Shown here piece after piece: positions 63,685-64,000 of a DNA stretch of 64,000 nt; position 1 is the first letter of the stretch, and each line of letters opens with the position of its first letter. Source of the DNA: an uncultured Pseudomonadales bacterium (lineage in GTDB: Bacteria; Pseudomonadota; Gammaproteobacteria; Pseudomonadales; Pseudohongiellaceae); NCBI GenBank assembly GCA_938091935.1, contig CALKNV010000027.1:1-64000 (forward strand). Direction: 5' to 3'. Under the pieces are notes generated by a model, which was not told the DNA's origin, ran no database searches, and saw only the letters and a list, made by a program, of their open reading frames with translations. A program made the position numbers and the translations under genes.

Positions 63685-64000
63685 ATGGCACATCTCCCTG
63701 TTATCACCGGCTTCGGTGGCATCAACGCAGCCGGCCGCAGTTCCGGGCATAATGGCTTTCGTCGACTAGTCTTTGACAAGCTATCCAGCGACCTGCGGGC
63801 AAGCACCCTGCAGCAATTGGCTACCTTGACGGGGCAGCTACGACACGATCAGGGACTGTGGCGAGACGCCAATAATGCGGAAGTGAATGTCGGGGAATTC
63901 CTGAGAGCCAACGAAGAACTGCTGCTGGCCAATTCCCTGATCCGTAAAATCAATGATGCCGATTTCGACCCCACGCAAATCCCCTATCACCAGCGTGCCG
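63685..64000 (+). CDS. fabY: FabY-type beta-ketoacyl-ACP synthase, 3' end beyond window
   Basis: The first 105 residues only. ATG with AGAGG 8 bases ahead. LPVITGFGGINAAGRSS and NGFRRLVFDKL match the N-terminus of the large ketoacyl synthase (PA5174, FabY) that starts fatty acid synthesis from acetyl-CoA in Pseudomonas. The catalytic residues lie beyond the window, so the call rests on the N-terminal match. Confidence 0.75.
   Translation, partial: MAHLPVITGFGGINAAGRSSGHNGFRRLVFDKLSSDLRASTLQQLATLTGQLRHDQGLWRDANNAEVNVGEFLRANEELLLANSLIRKINDADFDPTQIPYHQRA

Noticed and set aside
1-64000. tRNA, rRNA, CRISPR, prophage or insertion sequence
   Set aside because: I saw no cloverleaf genes, regular spacer repeats, transposase or integrase; a run of tRNAscan or ISfinder would be needed to exclude small remnants.

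Overview
The window looks like the chromosome of a free-living, probably marine or aquatic gammaproteobacterium. Gene content and order follow the Pseudomonas / Cellvibrio / OMG-clade pattern. Examples are pilR-thiO-fimT next to the minor-pilin operon, miaB-phoH-ybeY-corC-leuS-lptE-holA, the proA-nadD-rsfS-rlmH-mrdA-rodA-rlpA-dacA-ybeD-lipB-lipA block, a FabY-type ketoacyl synthase, and the DUF1820 and DUF1244 families. The genus cannot be fixed from this sequence. Coding is dense; I saw no rRNA, tRNA, CRISPR array, insertion sequence or prophage.

Layout. 1-9456: type IV pilus region with the 3' end of pilR, thiO, a fimT-like pseudopilin, and on the minus strand fimU-pilV-pilW-pilX-pilY1-pilE. 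9758-14142: a TauE/SafE permease with no standard start codon, a PhoP/PhoQ-like two-component operon with PepSY and glycine-zipper envelope genes in front, and slyX. 14328-18634: a delta-9-type desaturase and a four-gene TlpA / DUF4266 / DUF3570 / ApbE module. 18637-20027: srkA-like kinase and DUF1820. 20244-28303: tRNA modification, rRNA maturation, CorC, LeuRS, LptE and HolA housekeeping run. 28305-41471: a variable stretch separating two blocks that lie closer together in Pseudomonas: M3 peptidase, a 7TMR-DISM kinase without its phosphoacceptor histidine, DUF2164, a Tat-type haloacid dehalogenase, a class V aminotransferase, an NSS transporter, a cyclophilin, a YegD-like Hsp70, an alkylglycerol-monooxygenase-like membrane hydroxylase and an unknown membrane protein. 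41483-52172: lipoate synthesis, rod-shape cell wall genes, NAD and proline synthesis. 52303-64000: NhaC antiporter, VOC, DUF523, GIY-YIG and MBL proteins, a serine pathway pair, dinB, greB, an AraC regulator, DUF1244, a hibernation factor, an M15 peptidase and the start of fabY.

Most promising for something undescribed is the module at 15775-18634: a periplasmic thioredoxin, a tiny lipoprotein ending in a Cys-Gly-Cys tail, an outer-membrane-type beta-barrel and an FMN transferase. The barrel carries two Ser-Gly-Ala-Ser sites that resemble the sequence ApbE flavinylates, so it may itself be the FMN acceptor. Other signals worth attention are a PmrA-box-like direct repeat ahead of the two-component operon, a perfect palindrome over the predicted -35 region of an apparently leaderless dinB, strong hairpins ahead of serA and the Hsp70 gene, and a nested hairpin in a 400-base gap at 62542-62940.
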